From Thiobacillaceae bacterium (GTDB lineage Bacteria > Pseudomonadota > Gammaproteobacteria > Burkholderiales > Thiobacillaceae), in assembly GCA_024643305.1 (NCBI GenBank), contig JAHENE010000005.1:1-18393 (forward strand): DNA of 18,393 nt, read 5' to 3'. A program made the translations under genes and the position numbers. The notes beneath the pieces were generated by a model. That model saw only the letters and a program-made list of their open reading frames with translations. It was not told the origin of the DNA and did not search any database. Shown piece by piece: positions 1-8,022 of the stretch. Every line of letters begins with the position of its first letter. The stretch's first letter is position 1.

Positions 1-1
1 C

Positions 2-2533
2 AATTGCTATGAGATCGAACGCGCAATCCCCTACCAGCCCGTGATCGACCTCATCACGCGCGCGCTCGATCGCGTATCAACCCCGGCCCTGCGCACCCTG
101 GCGCCCGTGTCGCTTGCCGAGCTTGCTGCCCTGGTGCCGGAGATCGCTGAACGTTTTCCAGATCTGCCGCAGTTGTCCAATGATTTTCCCGAGGCGCGGC
201 AAGCGCGCCTGTCGCGTGCGGTGGACCAGCTTCTGGAGGCGTCAAGAGGCGGTCGTCCGGCTGTACTCATGGTGGACGATATCCAGTGGGCCGACGACGC
301 CAGTGCGCAAGTGCTGCATTACCTCGCGCGCCATGCCGCGCAGCGCCCGGTGCTGGTGATCTATGCTTATCGGGATGAAGCGGTCGACAGTGACGAGCGG
401 TTTGCACATCTGACCAACAGCTTGCTCCGGGATGCGGGCGCACACCTTGTGCCGCTCTCGCGGTTTGGCCTAACTGATACCGAAGAGCTTGTCGTGGCGC
501 TCGCTGATGCCAGGCTTGGCGCTCCTGATCTGGCCGAGCGCCTGCATCGCGAAACCGAAGGCAACCCTTTCTTCCTGATGTCTATCCTGCAATCCCTGAG
601 CGAGGGCGAAACACGCCTGAAAACCCGCCGGACTGACGAACCTGGATTGCTTCCGGATGCCTTGCGTGCCGCCGTGCGTGCGCGCCTTGCACACGTGCCA
701 AAAGAAATCCGGCCGACACTCGAAACCGCCGCTGTCCTCGGCCGGCGCTTCGACTTCGATACCCTTCTTGACGTGACTCGCGAGCCGGAGGAACAACTTC
801 TCGACGCGGTGGAGGCGCTGGTCAAGCGGCGCTTGCTGCGCGAGGAACCCGAAGGCGGCGTATACGACTTCAGCCACGACAAACTGCGCGAGGTGGTTTA
901 TCGCGATATCGGTGGGACTCGGCGCAGACTGTTGCACCGCTCGGTGGCGGAAGCCCTGGAACGGCTCAGCGATAACACAATGCACGAACGCGATGCCCAG
1001 CTTGCCGAGCACTACGAACGCGCACACGACTGGTCGAATGCACTGCATTACCTCGTTCTCGCCGGAGAACACTCGCAGAGGCTGTTCGCAATGCGCGATG
1101 CCCTGCACTGGCTGGATCGAGCCGTCGCGTTGTCCGAGTCGCACCCGCAGTCGCTGGATGCGCAGCAACGTCTTTCGCTCTACGAACAGCGTGGCGCGGC
1201 GCGCGCACAGGCTGGTCAGACGCAAGGCGCCGTCGCCGATATCCGCCGCGTCATTGATGAATTGCGTGCCATTGGAGAACGCGATAAAACGCGCGATGCG
1301 CTGATTCAACTGGGTATGGCCTATCGGCGCGCAGACCAATATGAAGAGGCGACGGCCTGCCTTACCGAGGCGCTAACGGAGTCTCGTGCGATGAACGACG
1401 AGCGCCATGCTGCCGATACCCTCTATCACCTTGGGACGGTCGCGTGGAGCACCGGGCAGAATGATCAGGCGATCAGTTTCCACCAGCAGGCAGTCGATAT
1501 CTGCGAGCGCACCGCTTTCACTGATCTTGTCGCAGTGCAGGCCTACCACGGCCGTGGCGAGGCGTATTTTGCAAATGCCGAGCCTGCGGCGGCAATCGCG
1601 TATTACACCCGTTCCCTTGAGCTTGCCCGAGGCATTGGCGACAAAAGTTACGAGTCCGAGAACCTGATGATGATTGGCCACGCCTGCGTAGGCACCAGAG
1701 GGATAGGCGACTATATTCGCGCCATGATCAGCTTCGAGGCCGCGCTAGACATCGCGCGCACTGCGGACCTGCAATGGCACCTTGGCCCCACGTTGCTGGG
1801 CCTTGACCATGTGCGCGCGTGCATGGGGCGCTACGGCGAGGCGTGGCTTGCCATGCAGAAGACCCTGAGCTGGCTTGAAAGCCTCGGCCAGGCTCGCTAT
1901 CAGTTCATTGCCTATGATTGCATTGGCAATCTCCTGCTCGATCTCGATCTGAACGAGCAGGCGGTTGAACAGATGGAGCAGGGAATCGCACTTGGCAACG
2001 ACACCGGCATCCTGTTCTGGCGCACCGCGCTGGAAACGCACCTCGCCGTCGCACGGTTCAGGCTGGGACAGAAGGATGTCGTGCCGGCGCTTGAGGCAGC
2101 GCTTGAAAAAACGCGCAGCACCTCGGAGCGCTACATGATGATCCGCTGTCTTGACGGCCTGGCGGAGATTTCGCTTGCGGCGGGTAATGCAAGCCGCTGC
2201 CGCGCGTATGGTGAAGAACTTCTCGCGATCGCCCAACCCAATGGCCTGCGCGAAATCGAGGCAGTCGCGCGACGCTGGCTTGGCGAAGCCTTGCTGGCGG
2301 AAAAAGATTACGCGGGCGCGCAGCCGGAGCTTACCCAGGCTGCGACGCTGGCGGAGGATGTCGGCCGTGTGCGCCTGCAGATGGATGCGCAATCCGCACT
2401 GGCTCGCTTGCTTGGTGCGCAGGGCCGGCACGACGTGGCGCAACAACACGACGCCAAGGCGCGCGCGGTTGCAGAAGCTATCGAGAAGAGTCTGGAATCC
2501 TCTGGGCTTGAGGCGCGGCTCTGCTTTAGCTGA
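2..2533 (+). CDS. AAA-ATPase/TPR regulator, C-terminal part (5' end outside window)
   Basis: The frame is open from base 2 (NCYEIERAIPYQPV...), so the start lies upstream of the window; the first in-frame GTG at 41 is an internal valine. The visible part holds the end of a STAND/AAA_16-type ATPase module. Its Walker B-like strand and following motif read AVLMVDDIQWAD, about 74-84 residues after that GTG. A winged-helix-like region follows (LETAAVLGRRFDFDTLL... YDFSHDKLREVVY). From about residue 330 to the end come tandem TPR-like helical repeats, rich in A/L/Y/G. This arrangement is known from MalT/SARP-like regulators and from adenylate-cyclase- or kinase-linked ATPases. The N-terminal effector or DNA-binding domain and the P-loop cannot be seen, so the output function is unknown. 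The stop is TGA at 2531-2533. A bidirectional terminator lies about 100 bases downstream, so it is probably the last gene of its transcript. Confidence 0.85.
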   Translation, partial: NCYEIERAIPYQPVIDLITRALDRVSTPALRTLAPVSLAELAALVPEIAERFPDLPQLSNDFPEARQARLSRAVDQLLEASRGGRPAVLMVDDIQWADDASAQVLHYLARHAAQRPVLVIYAYRDEAVDSDERFAHLTNSLLRDAGAHLVPLSRFGLTDTEELVVALADARLGAPDLAERLHRETEGNPFFLMSILQSLSEGETRLKTRRTDEPGLLPDALRAAVRARLAHVPKEIRPTLETAAVLGRRFDFDTLLDVTREPEEQLLDAVEALVKRRLLREEPEGGVYDFSHDKLREVVYRDIGGTRRRLLHRSVAEALERLSDNTMHERDAQLAEHYERAHDWSNALHYLVLAGEHSQRLFAMRDALHWLDRAVALSESHPQSLDAQQRLSLYEQRGAARAQAGQTQGAVADIRRVIDELRAIGERDKTRDALIQLGMAYRRADQYEEATACLTEALTESRAMNDERHAADTLYHLGTVAWSTGQNDQAISFHQQAVDICERTAFTDLVAVQAYHGRGEAYFANAEPAAAIAYYTRSLELARGIGDKSYESENLMMIGHACVGTRGIGDYIRAMISFEAALDIARTADLQWHLGPTLLGLDHVRACMGRYGEAWLAMQKTLSWLESLGQARYQFIAYDCIGNLLLDLDLNEQAVEQMEQGIALGNDTGILFWRTALETHLAVARFRLGQKDVVPALEAALEKTRSTSERYMMIRCLDGLAEISLAAGNASRCRAYGEELLAIAQPNGLREIEAVARRWLGEALLAEKDYAGAQPELTQAATLAEDVGRVRLQMDAQSALARLLGAQGRHDVAQQHDAKARAVAEAIEKSLESSGLEARLCFS

Positions 2534-2634
2534 CAGAAAGTGTTTCTGATCCCCAAGGGCGGACGATGACGGTCTGCGCTCAAGCATTCTTCGCGCATAC
2601 GGCAAGGCGGGAAGCGCACAGGGATGGTCAATGC

Positions 2635-2659
2635 AAAACGCCCCGATCCGGGGCGTTTT
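2635..2659. terminator. Bidirectional rho-independent terminator
   Basis: A perfect 11-base inverted repeat, AAAACGCCCCG (2635-2645) and CGGGGCGTTTT (2649-2659), flanks a three-base ATC loop. The A-run and T-run flanks let it act as an intrinsic terminator in both directions. It sits between the end of the plus-strand ATPase/TPR gene (2533) and the end of minus-strand panD (2694), where both transcripts must stop. I see nothing else in the rest of the 2534-2693 spacer. Confidence 0.9.
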
Positions 2660-2693
2660 GTCTTTGCGGTGCCTGAAAGGATTTCAGTTCAAA

Positions 2694-3074
2694 TCAGGCG
2701 GCCTGCATGGGGATGGCATTACGCGTATCGATGATCCGGTTTTCGGCATTCACGTAAACCAGGGTTGGTTCATAGCGGGCGAGTTCCAGCTCGCTGTACT
2801 GCGAATAGGTGGCGATGATGACGATGTCGCCGGGTTGGGCCTTGTGGGCGGCCGCGCCGTTCACGGAAATAACGCCCGAACCGCGCTGGGCGCGGATGGC
2901 ATAGGTGGTGAAGCGCTCGCCGTTGCTGACGTTGTAAATCTGGATCTGCTCATACTCGCGGATGTCCGCGGCATCAAGCAGGTTTTCGTCTATGGCGCAG
3001 GAGCCTTCGTAATGCAACTCCGAATGCGTGACGTGCGCGCGATGGAGCTTGGATTTGAGCATGGTTCGGGTCAT
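2694..3074 (-). CDS. panD: Aspartate 1-decarboxylase (proenzyme)
   Basis: It converts L-aspartate to beta-alanine, the amine half of pantothenate, in the cytoplasm. The 126-residue protein has the family's usual length. It begins [20 protein letters not shown] and contains HYEGSCAID, with the Gly24-Ser25 self-cleavage site that yields the pyruvoyl cofactor on Ser25. Numbering matches the E. coli enzyme, which supports the start at 3074; the second Met at position 5 would shift it. A G-rich stretch (GGGGG) upstream may serve as ribosome binding site. It is the last gene of the minus-strand operon, 30 bases after the panC stop, and is followed by the 2635-2659 terminator. The proteobacterial PanZ-type maturation factor is not in the window. 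Confidence 0.97.
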   Translation of the reverse strand: MTRTMLKSKLHRAHVTHSELHYEGSCAIDENLLDAADIREYEQIQIYNVSNGERFTTYAIRAQRGSGVISVNGAAAHKAQPGDIVIIATYSQYSELELARYEPTLVYVNAENRIIDTRNAIPMQAA

Positions 3075-3104
3075 AAGAGCCCCCGGTGAATCTATGAAGC
3101 TGAA

Positions 3105-3941
3105 TTATAAGGGAATTGGCCCGGTTTCGACATTGTCGATGAGCCGGGTTTTGCCCAGCCAGGCGGCCCCCAGCACCACAAAATGCGTGTCGTTTTCCTC
3201 GGGTAGACCGAGATCCGGCCGGCGGACGCTGATGTAATCCACTTTCCAGCCATGCTGGTAGAGTGCATCCAGCGCCTGCACTTCCAGTTCCTCGAAATCG
3301 CGCCGCCCCAGGTTTAACGCGTCGGCAATGTGCCGGAGGCTGGAATAAAGGCGGGTGGCTTCGTGCCGTTCGGCGTCCGTGAGGTAGTCATTGCGCGAAG
3401 ACAATGCCAGGCCGTCCGCGGCCCTCACGGTTTCCCCTGCCTGGATTTGGATTGGCAGATTGAGTTGCTCAGACATGCTACGGATCAGCGCAAGCTGCTG
3501 GTAATCCTTCTTGCCGAACACCGCCACACGCGGCTGCACCAGGTTGAAGAGTTTCAGCACGACGGTGAGCATGCCGCGGAAATGTCCGGGCCGGAATTTT
3601 CCGCACAACTCGTTGGCGAGTGCCGGCGGCTCGACGAAATAAGTCTGCGGCTGTGGATACATGTCTGCGAGCGAAGGCGCGAAAACCGCACTGCAGCCTG
3701 CTGCTTGCAGCTTGTCGCAGTCAGCGTCAAAGGTACGCGGATAGCGTTCGAAATCCTCGCCTGCGCCGAATTGCAGGGGATTGACGAAGATGCTGGCGAT
3801 GACCGGCAGGCCGCTCAAGCGTGCCTGCTCAACCAGCGCAACATGGCCTGCATGCAGGTTGCCCATGGTCGGCACGAATGCGCAATCGGGGTGCGCGATC
3901 TTCCAGACTGCGAGCTCCGCAGGCGTATGCAGAATCTTCAT
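3105..3941 (-). CDS. panC: Pantothenate synthetase (pantoate--beta-alanine ligase)
   Basis: It joins pantoate and beta-alanine, using ATP through a pantoyl-adenylate intermediate, to make pantothenate. The 278 residues fit the family. Visible motifs, in order, are the HIGH-type nucleotide-binding motif PTMGNLHAGH (about 24-33), FVNPLQFG (about 52-59), the pantoate-binding-region FRPGHFRGMLTVV, FGKKDYQQL, and the KMSKS-like ALSSRN. The ATG at 3939-3941 overlaps a TGA at 3941-3943 (TGATG). That TGA is the natural end of the panB frame, so translation should be coupled to a full-length panB. No clear Shine-Dalgarno precedes this ATG. Because panB carries an early amber codon about 100 bases upstream, panC expression may depend on readthrough or independent initiation (inference). 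The stop is TAA. Confidence 0.96.
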   Translation of the reverse strand: MKILHTPAELAVWKIAHPDCAFVPTMGNLHAGHVALVEQARLSGLPVIASIFVNPLQFGAGEDFERYPRTFDADCDKLQAAGCSAVFAPSLADMYPQPQTYFVEPPALANELCGKFRPGHFRGMLTVVLKLFNLVQPRVAVFGKKDYQQLALIRSMSEQLNLPIQIQAGETVRAADGLALSSRNDYLTDAERHEATRLYSSLRHIADALNLGRRDFEELEVQALDALYQHGWKVDYISVRRPDLGLPEENDTHFVVLGAAWLGKTRLIDNVETGPIPL

Positions 3942-4042
3942 CAGAAACTGTGTGCTGCTTCAGGGAAGGCGCCGGATTTTACGGCCTGCACATAAGCCCC
4001 GAGCGCGGCAGGGATGCTGCCTGCACCTGACATGAAGTTTTT
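3941..4042 (-). pseudogene. panB: C-terminal 33 codons of panB, lying beyond an in-frame amber codon
   Basis: This is the continuation of the panB frame directly after the TAG at 4043-4045. Reading on gives 33 sense codons, starting KNFMSGAGSI and ending SGAFPEAAHSF, then TGA overlapping the panC ATG. KNFM followed by a helix and a final HSF is how PanB proteins normally end (E. coli PanB has a KNF segment and ends in EEHSFH, from memory). The amber-coded position plus this tail would give 265 residues, the family's normal length. The segment is therefore the genuine panB 3' end, separated only by one stop codon. An in-frame ATG is present in it (the M of KNFM), but I see no sign of separate initiation. 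Confidence 0.85.
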
Positions 4043-4738
4043 CTAGAACTTGGGCGCCTGCGCATACAACCCCAGCACGTCGTACAGCACCAGCACCTGG
4101 GCAGAACAATCCGGGCCGGCGCCAATGCCGATGGTGGGTATGGTCAATGCGGCCGTTACTTCCGCCGCCAGTGTGGCCGGGACAGCCTCGAGCAACAACA
4201 ATCCGGCACCTGCTTCCTGCATGGCGAGCGCGTCGGCCAGCAGCTGTTTGGCTTCCGCCTCGCCGCGACCCTGCACCTTGTATCCGCCAAGCTGGTTGAC
4301 CGATTGCGGCAACAGCCCCAGGTGCGCGCATACCGGAATGCCGCGGCTGGTAAGGAAGCGCACGGTATCCACCATGACCGCGCCACCTTCGAGCTTGACC
4401 ATGTGCGCGCCGGCAGCCATGAGCTTGGCGGCCGATGCGTAGGCTTGCTGCGGGCTTTGCTGATAGGTGGCAAAGGGCAGGTCGACCATGATGAAGGCGC
4501 GCTTCGTGCCGCGGGCCACGCAACGGGTGTGGTAGCTCATTTCCGAGAGCTTCACCGGCAAAGTGGAGTCGTGGCCCTGCATCACCATGCCGAGCGAATC
4601 CCCGACCAGGATGATGTCCACCCCGGCTTCATCCATCAGCTTCGCAAAGCTTGCGTCATAGCCGGTGAGTACGGCGATCTTTTCGCCGCGTTCGCGCATG
4701 GCCTTCAGCGTGGAGAGGGTGACAGGTTTGTTTTCCAT
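4043..4738 (-). CDS. panB: 3-methyl-2-oxobutanoate hydroxymethyltransferase, ending early at an amber codon
   Basis: PanB transfers a hydroxymethyl group from 5,10-methylene-tetrahydrofolate to alpha-ketoisovalerate, giving ketopantoate, the first step of pantothenate synthesis. Active-site elements are intact: VGDSLGMV (metal-binding Asp47), VDLPF (Asp86), VKLEGG (Lys115, Glu117) and LEAVPA (Glu184), then PTIGIGAG. The frame stops at TAG (4043-4045) after 231 residues ending LYAQAPKF. Family members are about 264 long and continue with a KNF... helix, and exactly such a tail follows in the same frame. Either the protein lacks its last C-terminal segment, the TAG is read through, or the base call is wrong. 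The ATG lies five bases after the kinase stop with no good Shine-Dalgarno, implying translational coupling. Confidence 0.93.
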   Translation of the reverse strand: MENKPVTLSTLKAMRERGEKIAVLTGYDASFAKLMDEAGVDIILVGDSLGMVMQGHDSTLPVKLSEMSYHTRCVARGTKRAFIMVDLPFATYQQSPQQAYASAAKLMAAGAHMVKLEGGAVMVDTVRFLTSRGIPVCAHLGLLPQSVNQLGGYKVQGRGEAEAKQLLADALAMQEAGAGLLLLEAVPATLAAEVTAALTIPTIGIGAGPDCSAQVLVLYDVLGLYAQAPKF

Positions 4739-4743
4739 AACTG

Positions 4744-5385
4744 CTATGCCGCGCGTGAGAAGAATTCGCGCTGTCCGCGCATTTTTTCCATGCGCTCCAG
4801 CAGCAGTCCGAAATCGTCCCCGCTTTTTACAAAATTGAGATTCTCGCTGTTCACCATCAGCACCGGCGCGGCGTCGTAGTGGTGGAAGAATTCACTGTAG
4901 GTGGCGGCCAGGCGGTCGAGGTAGTCGCCGCTCATGCCCTGTTCGTATTCGATGCCGCGACGCTTTACACGTTCACGCAGTTTGTCCAGCGGTGCCTGCA
5001 GGTAAATCACCAGATCTGGAACCGGCACCTGCAAGGCCAGGTCGTCATACACCTTGCGGTACAACTCGTATTCGTCGTTGTCGAGATTGAGTTTTGCAAA
5101 CAGGCGGTCCTTGTCGATCAGGAAGTCCGACACGATGCTGTGGCGGAAGAGATCGCCCTGGGCAAGATGGCTGACCTGCTTGGCGCGGTCGAACAGGAAG
5201 TGCAACTGGGTGGCGAGCGCATAGCGCCTGGGGTCCTGGTAGAAGCGCGGCAGGAACGGGTTGTCGGCGGCATTTTCCAGCAGCAGATCGGCCCGCAGGT
5301 GCTCGCCCAGCCTGCGGGCGAGACTGGTCTTGCCCACGCCGATGGGGCCTTCCACTACGATATGCCGGAAGCGTGACAGCGGCAT
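4744..5385 (-). CDS. Deoxynucleoside kinase (deoxyadenosine/deoxyguanosine kinase family)
   Basis: This is a cytoplasmic P-loop kinase that phosphorylates deoxynucleosides for dNTP salvage. From the chosen ATG the protein has 213 residues. The P-loop is GPIGVGKTS (13-21). Family motifs follow: ENAADNPFL, a long helical region with [10 protein letters not shown], the [13 protein letters not shown] segment, and a lid-like [19 protein letters not shown] near the C-terminus. The frame extends upstream to 5448 inside folK, but the ATGATG at 5388-5383 is the likely start. It overlaps the folK stop (ATGA/TGATG) and has GAGGGAG just upstream. ATG at 5388 is the alternative. Substrate preference cannot be read from the sequence. 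It ends in TAG, five bases before the panB start. Confidence 0.9.
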   Translation of the reverse strand: MPLSRFRHIVVEGPIGVGKTSLARRLGEHLRADLLLENAADNPFLPRFYQDPRRYALATQLHFLFDRAKQVSHLAQGDLFRHSIVSDFLIDKDRLFAKLNLDNDEYELYRKVYDDLALQVPVPDLVIYLQAPLDKLRERVKRRGIEYEQGMSGDYLDRLAATYSEFFHHYDAAPVLMVNSENLNFVKSGDDFGLLLERMEKMRGQREFFSRAA

Positions 5386-5894
5386 CATGCGGCTCCCTCG
5401 ACCATTTGCAGCGGCGGCGTATGGCGATGCACGGATTGGTCGCCGCACAAGGCAAGCAGGGTGTCGGCGCGCCCCAGCCCGGGGATTGTAAGCAGGGGCG
5501 CGATTTCCAGCAGGGGCTGCAGTACAAAGGCCCGCTCATGCATGCGCGGGTGGGGCAGGGTGAGGTTTTCTTCGTGGAAGTGCGCAGCGCCATACAGCAG
5601 CAGATCCAGGTCCAGTGTGCGCGGCGCATTGCGGAAGGTGCGATTGCGGCCATGGCGGTGTTCGATGTCGAGCATGGCTTCGAGCAAGGCGCGCGGTGAC
5701 AGGTGGGTTTCCAGTGCAACCACGGCGTTGATGAAATCGGGTTGCTCTGCATACCCGACCGGTGCCGTGGCGAACAGCGATGAACGCGCGGCCAGTAGGC
5801 TTTCAGGCAGGCGCGCAAGTTCGTTCATGGCCTGTTCAACCTGGCCTGCGGGATCATCGAGATTGGCACCAAGGCCGATGTAGGCAGTGACCAT
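5385..5894 (-). CDS. folK: 2-amino-4-hydroxy-6-hydroxymethyldihydropteridine diphosphokinase
   Basis: HPPK transfers pyrophosphate from ATP to 6-hydroxymethyl-7,8-dihydropterin, the step before dihydropteroate synthase in folate synthesis. The 169-residue protein begins MVTAYIGLGANL, the standard N-terminus of the family. It has SSLFATAPVGYAEQPDFINAV and the HPPK signature NAPRTLDLDLLLYG, with two metal-binding Asp residues, then LPHPRMHERAFVLQPL. The frame opens further upstream within pcnB, but the ATG at 5894 fits the family start. It overlaps the pcnB TAA (TAATG), indicating coupled translation, with a purine-rich GAAGAGA about eight bases upstream. The stop TGA overlaps the kinase start. 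Confidence 0.96.
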   Translation of the reverse strand: MVTAYIGLGANLDDPAGQVEQAMNELARLPESLLAARSSLFATAPVGYAEQPDFINAVVALETHLSPRALLEAMLDIEHRHGRNRTFRNAPRTLDLDLLLYGAAHFHEENLTLPHPRMHERAFVLQPLLEIAPLLTIPGLGRADTLLALCGDQSVHRHTPPLQMVEGAA

Positions 5895-7267
5895 TATGTG
5901 ATCTCTTCGCCTGGGGAAGCCGCCGCTTCGGATTTGGGTTTGCGGCGGCGACGGCGTTTGGGTTTGGGCCCGGTGTCCGCTTGCAGCATGGCCTTGCGCG
6001 ATTCCTCGTCGGCGTCCTGAAATTCTGTCCACCAGTCGCCGAGCTCATGCGCCACTTCGCCGCTTTCGGCGCGGATCAGCAGAAAATCGTAGCCTGCGCG
6101 AAAGCGCGGGTGTTCCAGCAGCCGGAAGGGACGGCTGCCGGAACGGTGTTCAAACCTGGGTTGCAGCGCCCACACCTCCTTGATCATGCCGTCGAGGCGG
6201 CGCGGAATGGCAAGCAGCCCGCGCTGGGTTTCCAGCACCTCATCCATGGCGATGAACAAGGCGGGGATGGGTTTCTCGCCCTCGGCCTGAATTTCCTTCC
6301 AGCGTCTTTGCACCTGCGGCCACAGCAGACAGGCAAACAGGAAGCCGGGCGAAGCAGGCTTGTCTTCGTGGATGCGCTGGTCGGTGTTTTTCAGGCCGGC
6401 TTCGATAAAGCGCTTGCCCTGTTCATCGTCGAGGATGGTGTCCAGCAGTGGCAGCATGCCGTGATGCAGGCCCTCTGCGCGCAACTGGTGCACGCCGCGC
6501 ACGGCATGGCCGGACATCAGGAGCTTGACCGCCTCGTCGAAAATGCGTGCGCGCGGCACGTTGTCCAGGAGTCCGGCCAACTCCGCTACCGGCTTGCGTG
6601 TGGCGGGGTCGATGTGGAAATCCAGCTTGGCGGCAAAGCGCGCAGCGCGCAGCATGCGCACCGGGTCTTCCCTGAATCTTGTCGCCGGATCGCCGATCAT
6701 GCGCAGGATTTTCTTTTTGCAGTCGGCCACGCCGTTGAAGTAGTCGTGGACTTCTTCGCGCAGCGGGTCGTAATACAGCGCATTTACGGTAAAGTCGCGG
6801 CGCGCGGCGTCTTCGGCCATGTTGCCGAAAATATTGTCTTCCAGGATGCGGCCGGTTTCGTCGGTTGGGCGCTCATCCTCTTCCTCGCCGTTTATGTTTC
6901 CGCCCGCGCGGAATGTAGTGACTTCGATGGTGTCGCGTCCGCACATGACATGCACGATCTTGAATCTGCGTCCGATGATGCGCGAGCGGCGGAACAGGCG
7001 GCGCACCTCCTCGGGGGTGGCGTCGGTCGCCACGTCGAAATCCTTGGGTTTCTTGTCCAGCAGCAAATCACGCACCGCACCGCCGACGACAAAGGCATTG
7101 AAGCCGGCATCGGCCAGCGTCTCGCAGGTTTTCAGTGCGCAGGAATCGATCAATGCGCGCTTGATGCCGTGCTTGCTGCGCGGCAGGATGAGCGGATTGT
7201 CGTTGGGTTTCCCACTGGACGGGGATTTGGAGTCACCGAAAACGCGTTTAATGAAACGGCGGATCAT
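5894..7267 (-). CDS. pcnB: Poly(A) polymerase I
   Basis: It adds poly(A) tails to RNA 3' ends, which promotes exonucleolytic decay of mRNA fragments and regulatory RNAs. The 457 residues compare with about 465 in E. coli. The class II nucleotidyltransferase core is clear: FVVGGAVRDLLLDKKPKDFDVATD, with the catalytic DxD, then RRSRIIGRRFKIVHV, RRDFTVNALYYDP, and the RNA- and nucleotide-binding EDPVRMLRAARFAAKL. The C-terminus is a basic tail (PKPKRRRRRKPK), as is common in PcnB and distinct from CCA-adding enzymes. No Shine-Dalgarno is visible before ATG 7267. An extended -10 promoter lies about 30 bases upstream. The TAA stop overlaps the folK ATG. Confidence 0.95.
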   Translation of the reverse strand: MIRRFIKRVFGDSKSPSSGKPNDNPLILPRSKHGIKRALIDSCALKTCETLADAGFNAFVVGGAVRDLLLDKKPKDFDVATDATPEEVRRLFRRSRIIGRRFKIVHVMCGRDTIEVTTFRAGGNINGEEEDERPTDETGRILEDNIFGNMAEDAARRDFTVNALYYDPLREEVHDYFNGVADCKKKILRMIGDPATRFREDPVRMLRAARFAAKLDFHIDPATRKPVAELAGLLDNVPRARIFDEAVKLLMSGHAVRGVHQLRAEGLHHGMLPLLDTILDDEQGKRFIEAGLKNTDQRIHEDKPASPGFLFACLLWPQVQRRWKEIQAEGEKPIPALFIAMDEVLETQRGLLAIPRRLDGMIKEVWALQPRFEHRSGSRPFRLLEHPRFRAGYDFLLIRAESGEVAHELGDWWTEFQDADEESRKAMLQADTGPKPKRRRRRKPKSEAAASPGEEIT

Positions 7268-7295
7268 TGGATAAGAGTTTGATTGTGAACGCCGA

Positions 7296-7304
7296 ATTAT
7301 ATCA
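7296..7304 (-). promoter_or_regulatory. Extended -10 promoter element upstream of pcnB
   Basis: On the minus strand the sequence reads TGATATAAT: a consensus TATAAT at 7296-7301 with the TGn extension. It lies in the short gap between the HAD gene stop (7316) and the pcnB start (7267). No -35 hexamer is found at normal spacing (a TTGAGT is only 12 bases away), but extended -10 promoters often do without one. Transcription would begin near 7289, giving a leader of about 22 bases. The role is inferred from sequence alone. Confidence 0.5.
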
Positions 7305-7315
7305 GCCGGCCTGAC

Positions 7316-7987
7316 TCAACCCCTGAGGCTGATGATCGGCCAGCCATTCAATTTGGCGTGCGCTTCCAGCGTGTCGTCCGGGTCCACCGCCACCGGATGC
7401 GTGACCCTGGACAAAAGCGGCAGATCGTTCAGCGAATCGCTGTAAAACCAGCTTTCCGTCACGTCTTCCCACAACAGGCCAAGATCGGCCAGCCACATTT
7501 CCAGGCGGGTGATCTTGTGCTCCTTGAAGCAGGGGATGCCGGTGCCGCGGCCGGTGTACTGGCCGTCGATTTCCTCCACCTCGGTGGCGATCAGGTGTTC
7601 CACACCGAATTTTTTCGCAATGGGGCCGGTGACGAAGCGGTTGGTGGCGGTGATGATGGCGACCTTGTCTGCTGTTTGCTGATGTTCCCGGACCAGCGCA
7701 CGGGCCTTGTCCGTGATCATCGGCTGGATGTGAGTGGCCATGTATTCGCGATGCCATGCTTCCAGTTGTGGGCGCGGATGCCGTGCCAGCGGCTTTAGCT
7801 GGAAGTCTAGAAAGGCGTGGATGTCGAGCGTGCCGGCCTTGTAATGCTCGTAGAACTCGTGGTTTTTCGCTTCGTGCACTTCGCGGTCGAGCACGCCCTT
7901 GCTGATGAGGAACTGCGCCCACTCGAAATCCGAGTCACCGGCCAGCAGGGTATTGTCGAGGTCAAACAGGGCCAACTTCATTTTCAT
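7316..7987 (-). CDS. HAD superfamily subfamily IB phosphatase
   Basis: This is a phosphoserine-phosphatase-like HAD hydrolase of about 223 residues. The N-terminus carries the nucleophile motif LALFDLDNTLL (motif I DxDxT). Motif II threonine is in VAIITATNRF, and motif IV is FYSDSLNDLPLL (acidic metal ligands). A helical cap (EWAQFLISKGVLDREVHEAK...) lies between motifs I and II. Homologues beside pcnB in betaproteobacteria are usually annotated only as HAD-IB hydrolases; some related proteins act on histidinol phosphate, which is unproven here. The start is uncertain: TTG at 7990, ATG at 7987, or ATG at 7981 (MKLALFDLD), none with a good ribosome binding site. It lies between the thioredoxin gene and pcnB on the same strand. 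Confidence 0.88.
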   Translation of the reverse strand: MKMKLALFDLDNTLLAGDSDFEWAQFLISKGVLDREVHEAKNHEFYEHYKAGTLDIHAFLDFQLKPLARHPRPQLEAWHREYMATHIQPMITDKARALVREHQQTADKVAIITATNRFVTGPIAKKFGVEHLIATEVEEIDGQYTGRGTGIPCFKEHKITRLEMWLADLGLLWEDVTESWFYSDSLNDLPLLSRVTHPVAVDPDDTLEAHAKLNGWPIISLRG

Positions 7988-8022
7988 CAAAATGGGAAAA
8001 GCAAAGCGGCGAGTTTAACGGT

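Noticed and set aside
470..1339. Minus-strand open frame of 289 codons opposite the ATPase/TPR gene
   Set aside because: It has no motif or ribosome binding site, and the plus-strand frame has clear TPR-like periodicity.
4043..4045. Pyrrolysine or another recoded amino acid at the panB TAG
   Set aside because: No pyl genes or stem-loop context are seen, TAG ends two other genes here, and the site is not at an active-site position. Mutation, sequencing error or simple readthrough are more likely.
5981..7282. Long open frame on the plus strand, opposite pcnB (433 codons)
   Set aside because: It is antisense to a certain pcnB and has no recognisable domains. Long antisense frames are expected in GC-rich genes.
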